From JACIYW01 sp014359745 (GTDB taxonomy: Bacteria; Pseudomonadota; Alphaproteobacteria; Rhodobacterales; Rhodobacteraceae): DNA of 64,000 nucleotides. Below the pieces are notes generated by a model. It did no database searches. It saw only the letters and a program-made list of their open reading frames with translations, and was not told where the DNA came from. Location of the stretch: assembly GCA_050433985.1 (NCBI GenBank), contig JBNPWE010000003.1:124001-188000 (forward strand), in the 5' to 3' direction. Positions 60,498 through 64,000 of the stretch are shown here, piece after piece; the first letter of the stretch is position 1, and each line of letters starts with the position of its first letter. Made by a program: the position numbers and the translations under genes.

Positions 60498-63464
60498 ATG
60501 ACCGACCAATCCCCCAACGACATCTTCAAGGCCTCCAGCTTTCTGCAGGGCCACAACGCCGAATATATCGATCAGCTTTACGCCCGATACGCCGCCGACC
60601 CGGCGGCAGTCGATGCGGCCTGGGGCGAATTTTTCGAGGCGCTGAAGGAAGATCAGGATACGGTCCAGGCGCAGGCGCAGGGCCCAAGCTGGGCGCGCGC
60701 CGATTGGCCGCCCATGCCCGCGGACGAACTGACCCACGCGCTCGACGGGCAATGGCCCGCGGTCGCGGCGAAGGATGCGCAGGCGGCGGGCGCGAAGATC
60801 CGCGACAAGGCCGCCGAAAAAGGCGTGTCGCTGACCGATGCCGACGTGCAGCGCGCCGTGCTCGACAGTGTCCGCGCGCTGATGCTGATCCGCGCCTATC
60901 GCATTCGCGGCCACCTTGCGGCGGATCTCGATCCGCTCGGTCTGCGCGACGAGGTCGATCACCCCGAACTCGACCCGAAATCCTACGGGTTCGACGACTC
61001 CGACATGGATCGGCCGATCTTCCTCGACAACGTGCTTGGCCTTCAGGTTGCCACGATGCGGCAGATCATCGACATCGTGCGCCGCACCTATTGCGGCACG
61101 TTCGCGCTGCAATACATGCATATCTCCAACCCCAACGAGGCCGCCTGGCTCAAGGAACGGATCGAAGGCTTCGGCAAGGAAATCACCTTCACCCGCCGGG
61201 GCCGCAAGGCGATCCTGAATAAACTGGTCGAGGCCGAGGGGTTCGAGAAATTCCTGCATGTCAAATACATGGGCACCAAGCGTTTCGGCCTTGACGGCGG
61301 CGAGGCGCTGATCCCGGCGATGGAACAGATCATCAAGCGCGGCGGCGCGCTGGGGGTCAAGGAAATCGCCATCGGCATGCCGCACCGCGGCCGCCTGTCG
61401 GTGCTGGCCAACGTGATGGCCAAACCCTACCGTGCCATTTTCAACGAATTCCAGGGCGGCAGCTTCAAACCCGAAGAAGTCGACGGGTCCGGCGATGTGA
61501 AATATCACCTTGGCGCATCGTCTGATCGGGAATTCGACGGCAACGTGGTGCACCTGTCGCTGACGGCGAACCCAAGCCACCTGGAGGCGGTGAACCCCGT
61601 GGTTCTGGGCAAGGTGCGCGCCAAACAGGCGCAGATCGGCGATACCGAACGCCGCGCGGTTCTGCCGGTGCTTTTGCACGGCGATGCGGCCTTTGCCGGT
61701 CAGGGCGTGGTGGCGGAATGTTTCGGCCTGTCGGGCCTTGTCGGCCATCGCACCGGCGGCACCATCCATATCGTGGTCAACAACCAGATCGGTTTCACCA
61801 CCGCCCCGCATTTTTCCCGCTCCAGCCCCTATCCGACCGATATCGCCCTGATGGTCGAGGCGCCGATCTTCCACGTCAACGGCGACGACCCCGAGGCGGT
61901 GGTCCACGCCGCCCGCGTCGCCACCGAGTTTCGCCAGAAATTCGGCAAGGATGTGGTGATCGACATGTTCTGCTATCGCCGCTTCGGCCATAATGAGGGT
62001 GACGAGCCGATGTTCACCCAGCCCCTGATGTACACCAACATCAAGCGCCACAAGACCACCTTGCAGCTTTACACAGAACGCCTTGTCGCCGACGGCCTGA
62101 TCCCCGAAGGCGAGATCGAGGATATGAAAGCCGCGTTCCAGGCCCACCTGAACGAGGAATTCGAGGTCGGCAAGGATTACAAGCCCAACAAGGCCGACTG
62201 GCTGGATGGCCGCTGGAAACATATCAGCCACCGCGAGGGCGAAGATTATCAGCCCGGTCAAACCTCTGTCTCACCCGAAACCATGGCGGAAATCGGCACC
62301 GCGCTGACCCGCGCGCCCGACGGGTTCGAAATTCACAAGACCCTCGCCCGCCTGCTGGATTCCAAGGCCGAAATGTTCAGATCGGGCAAGGGCTTTGACT
62401 GGGCCACCGCCGAGGCGCTCGCCTTCGGATCGCTGGTCACCGAAGGCTATCCCGTCCGCCTTTCCGGACAGGACAGCACGCGCGGCACCTTCAGCCACCG
62501 CCATTCCGCCTTCATCGACCAGTCGACCGAGGAACGCTACTATCCCCTCAACAATATCCGCCAGGGCCAGGCGCGATACGAGGTGATCGATTCGATGCTC
62601 TCGGAATATGCGGTGCTGGGGTTCGAATACGGCTACAGCCTCGCAGAACCCAACGCCTTGGTGATGTGGGAAGCGCAGTTCGGCGATTTCGCCAACGGCG
62701 CGCAGATCATGTTCGACCAGTTCATCAGTTCGGGCGAATCGAAATGGCTGCGCATGTCGGGCCTCGTGATGCTGCTGCCGCATGGCTATGAAGGGCAAGG
62801 GCCCGAACATTCCTCGGCCCGGCTGGAACGGTTCCTGCAAATGTCGGCGCACGACAACTGGATCGTCGCGAATGTCTCGACCCCCGCCAACTATTTCCAC
62901 ATCCTGCGCCGCCAGTTGCACCGTTCCTTCCGCAAGCCTCTGGTGCTGATGACGCCGAAATCGCTGTTGCGCCACAAGCTGGCGGTGTCGGATGCCGAAG
63001 CGTTCACCACCGGATCAACCTTCCACCGGGTGCTGTGGGATGACGCCGAAAGGGGCCATTCCGACCTCAAGCTGAAGGCCGACAATAAAATCCGCCGCGT
63101 GGTGATCTGCTCGGGCAAGGTCTATTACGATCTGCTTGAAGAACGCGACGCGCGCGGCCTTGACGATGTCTACCTGCTGCGGCTGGAACAGTTCTATCCT
63201 TTCCCCGCGCTCAGCCTTGTCAAGGAACTGGAACGGTTCAAATCCGCCGATGTGGTCTGGTGCCAGGAAGAACCGAAGAACCAGGGCGCCTGGACCTTCA
63301 TCGAACCGAACCTCGAATGGGCCCTGACCCGCATCAAGGCCAAACACCCGCGCCCCCGCTATGCCGGACGCGCCGCTTCCGCCTCGCCCGCCACCGGGCT
63401 TGCCAGCCAGCACAAGGCACAACAGGCCGCGCTCGTGAACGACGCGCTCACCATCGAAGGATAA
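60498..63464 (+). CDS. sucA: 2-oxoglutarate dehydrogenase E1 component
   Basis: A 988-residue ThDP-dependent decarboxylase. N-terminal E2-binding segment SFLQGHNAEYIDQLYARYAA, RAYRIRGHLAADLDPLG, GMPHRGRLSVLANVM, ThDP/Mg loop DVVIDMFCYRRFGHNEGDEP (split over the motif), and RHSAFIDQSTEERYYPL. Decarboxylates 2-oxoglutarate and transfers succinyl to SucB. Sixty bases after sucD. Confidence 0.98.
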   Translation: MTDQSPNDIFKASSFLQGHNAEYIDQLYARYAADPAAVDAAWGEFFEALKEDQDTVQAQAQGPSWARADWPPMPADELTHALDGQWPAVAAKDAQAAGAKIRDKAAEKGVSLTDADVQRAVLDSVRALMLIRAYRIRGHLAADLDPLGLRDEVDHPELDPKSYGFDDSDMDRPIFLDNVLGLQVATMRQIIDIVRRTYCGTFALQYMHISNPNEAAWLKERIEGFGKEITFTRRGRKAILNKLVEAEGFEKFLHVKYMGTKRFGLDGGEALIPAMEQIIKRGGALGVKEIAIGMPHRGRLSVLANVMAKPYRAIFNEFQGGSFKPEEVDGSGDVKYHLGASSDREFDGNVVHLSLTANPSHLEAVNPVVLGKVRAKQAQIGDTERRAVLPVLLHGDAAFAGQGVVAECFGLSGLVGHRTGGTIHIVVNNQIGFTTAPHFSRSSPYPTDIALMVEAPIFHVNGDDPEAVVHAARVATEFRQKFGKDVVIDMFCYRRFGHNEGDEPMFTQPLMYTNIKRHKTTLQLYTERLVADGLIPEGEIEDMKAAFQAHLNEEFEVGKDYKPNKADWLDGRWKHISHREGEDYQPGQTSVSPETMAEIGTALTRAPDGFEIHKTLARLLDSKAEMFRSGKGFDWATAEALAFGSLVTEGYPVRLSGQDSTRGTFSHRHSAFIDQSTEERYYPLNNIRQGQARYEVIDSMLSEYAVLGFEYGYSLAEPNALVMWEAQFGDFANGAQIMFDQFISSGESKWLRMSGLVMLLPHGYEGQGPEHSSARLERFLQMSAHDNWIVANVSTPANYFHILRRQLHRSFRKPLVLMTPKSLLRHKLAVSDAEAFTTGSTFHRVLWDDAERGHSDLKLKADNKIRRVVICSGKVYYDLLEERDARGLDDVYLLRLEQFYPFPALSLVKELERFKSADVVWCQEEPKNQGAWTFIEPNLEWALTRIKAKHPRPRYAGRAASASPATGLASQHKAQQAALVNDALTIEG

Positions 63465-63468
63465 TCCG

Positions 63469-64000
63469 ATGTCAACCGAAGTTCGTGTCCCCACCCTGGG
63501 CGAAAGCGTCACCGAGGCAACAATCGCCACCTGGTTCAAGAAGCCCGGCGATTCGGTCGCGGTGGACGAGATGCTGTGTGAATTGGAAACCGACAAGGTC
63601 ACGGTAGAGGTGCCCTCGCCCGTCACCGGCAAACTGGTCGAAATCGTCGCCGCCGAAGGCGAAACCGTCGGTGTGAACGCCCTGCTGGCGATCATGGCCG
63701 ATGCAAATGTCGCGGGGTCCGAATCCCCCGAACCGCGCGAGTCGGGCAAGAAAGCCGCCGCAGAGACCGCGGCCAAGGCCCCGGCAGAAACCGCCGAAAC
63801 CGCCGAAACCAATGACGCCCCCGAAGGCGAACAGATCGACGTGATGGTGCCCTCGCTTGGCGAAAGCGTGACCGAAGCAACCGTTTCCACCTGGTTCAAG
63901 AAGATCGGCGACCGGGTCGAGGCCGACGAAATGCTCTGCGAACTTGAAACCGACAAGGTCTCGGTAGAGGTGCCCGCCCCCGCCGCCGGCATCCTCTCCG
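63469..64000 (+). CDS. sucB: 2-oxoglutarate dehydrogenase E2 (dihydrolipoyl succinyltransferase), 5' part
   Basis: First 177 codons, cut by the window end. Two complete lipoyl domains: residues 1-77 with ELETDKVTVEVPSP (lipoyl Lys43) and residues about 122 onward with ELETDKVSVEVPAP (Lys163), joined by an Ala/Glu/Pro-rich linker. The E1/E3-binding and catalytic domains lie outside. Many bacterial SucB have a single lipoyl domain, so the tandem is notable. Confidence 0.95.
   Translation, partial: MSTEVRVPTLGESVTEATIATWFKKPGDSVAVDEMLCELETDKVTVEVPSPVTGKLVEIVAAEGETVGVNALLAIMADANVAGSESPEPRESGKKAAAETAAKAPAETAETAETNDAPEGEQIDVMVPSLGESVTEATVSTWFKKIGDRVEADEMLCELETDKVSVEVPAPAAGILS

Overview
The window is a high-GC alphaproteobacterial chromosome segment, most likely Rhodobacterales (Rhodobacteraceae/Roseobacter group). 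The main clues are the ureDA-orf-BCEFG order, an Lrp-type regulator divergent to putA, the mdh-sucC-orf-sucD-sucA-sucB cluster, dnaX-ybaB-recR, a VPLPA-type C-terminal sorting signal, and strongly GC-rich codon use. No rRNA, tRNA or CRISPR array was seen.

Layout. 1-1.1 kb: a small, lower-GC antitoxin-like Panacea (SocA-type) gene overlapping a short toxin-like gene. 1.1-1.4 kb: debris of an acyl-CoA ligase carrying a 13-bp tandem duplication. 1.55-6.7 kb: a complete urease operon on the minus strand, with a small His-rich membrane protein between ureA and ureB. 6.8-10.85 kb: Lrp-type regulator divergent to bifunctional putA. 10.86-18.87 kb: an accessory, decaying region. It holds a truncated GNAT and thiolase, an ACAD10/11-like kinase plus acyl-CoA dehydrogenase plus SDR cluster resembling 4-hydroxyacyl-CoA catabolism, an acyl-CoA ligase with its middle deleted, an FCD/GntR regulator, IS21 and IS66 remnants, and a broken TOTE conflict-system primase-helicase. 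18.87-64 kb: core genes. These are typA, an MFS transporter, asd, ktrAB, recR/ybaB/dnaX, rplT/rpmI, pyk, a D-amino-acid transaminase, a uvrC-pgsA-moaD-moaE-epimerase operon, an SDR of FolM type, a Na+/Ca2+ exchanger, an S49 peptidase, a malonyl-CoA decarboxylase, an FAH-family hydrolase, ubiG, a two-gene haem/membrane module, pip, an HU-like gene, amn, rlmN, a VPLPA-CTERM protein, an IalB-like protein, an HpcH/HpaI aldolase, and the TCA operon mdh-sucCD-sucAB, with sucB cut by the window end.

How the parts work together. UreA, UreB and UreC are the urease enzyme and UreD, UreE, UreF and UreG load its nickel. PutA, under the Lrp regulator, converts proline to glutamate, which can enter the SucAB/SucCD/Mdh part of the TCA cycle encoded at the other end. 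The 11.3-15.8 kb cluster looks like a fatty/hydroxy-acid catabolic module that has lost its ligase and thiolase.

The most interesting signals are: (i) an intergenic repeat family with a GAGTATTT core, nine copies plus a degenerate one, confined to the core parts of the window; (ii) the TOTE remnant and the repeated pattern of genes collapsed by internal deletions in the accessory region; (iii) a Lva-like / ACAD10/11-like cluster with a candidate operator shared by two promoters; (iv) two TGTGATCACA palindromes 21 bp apart upstream of sucC; (v) a lower-GC orphan gene inside the suc operon; (vi) several 11-14 bp tandem repeats in intergenic DNA.
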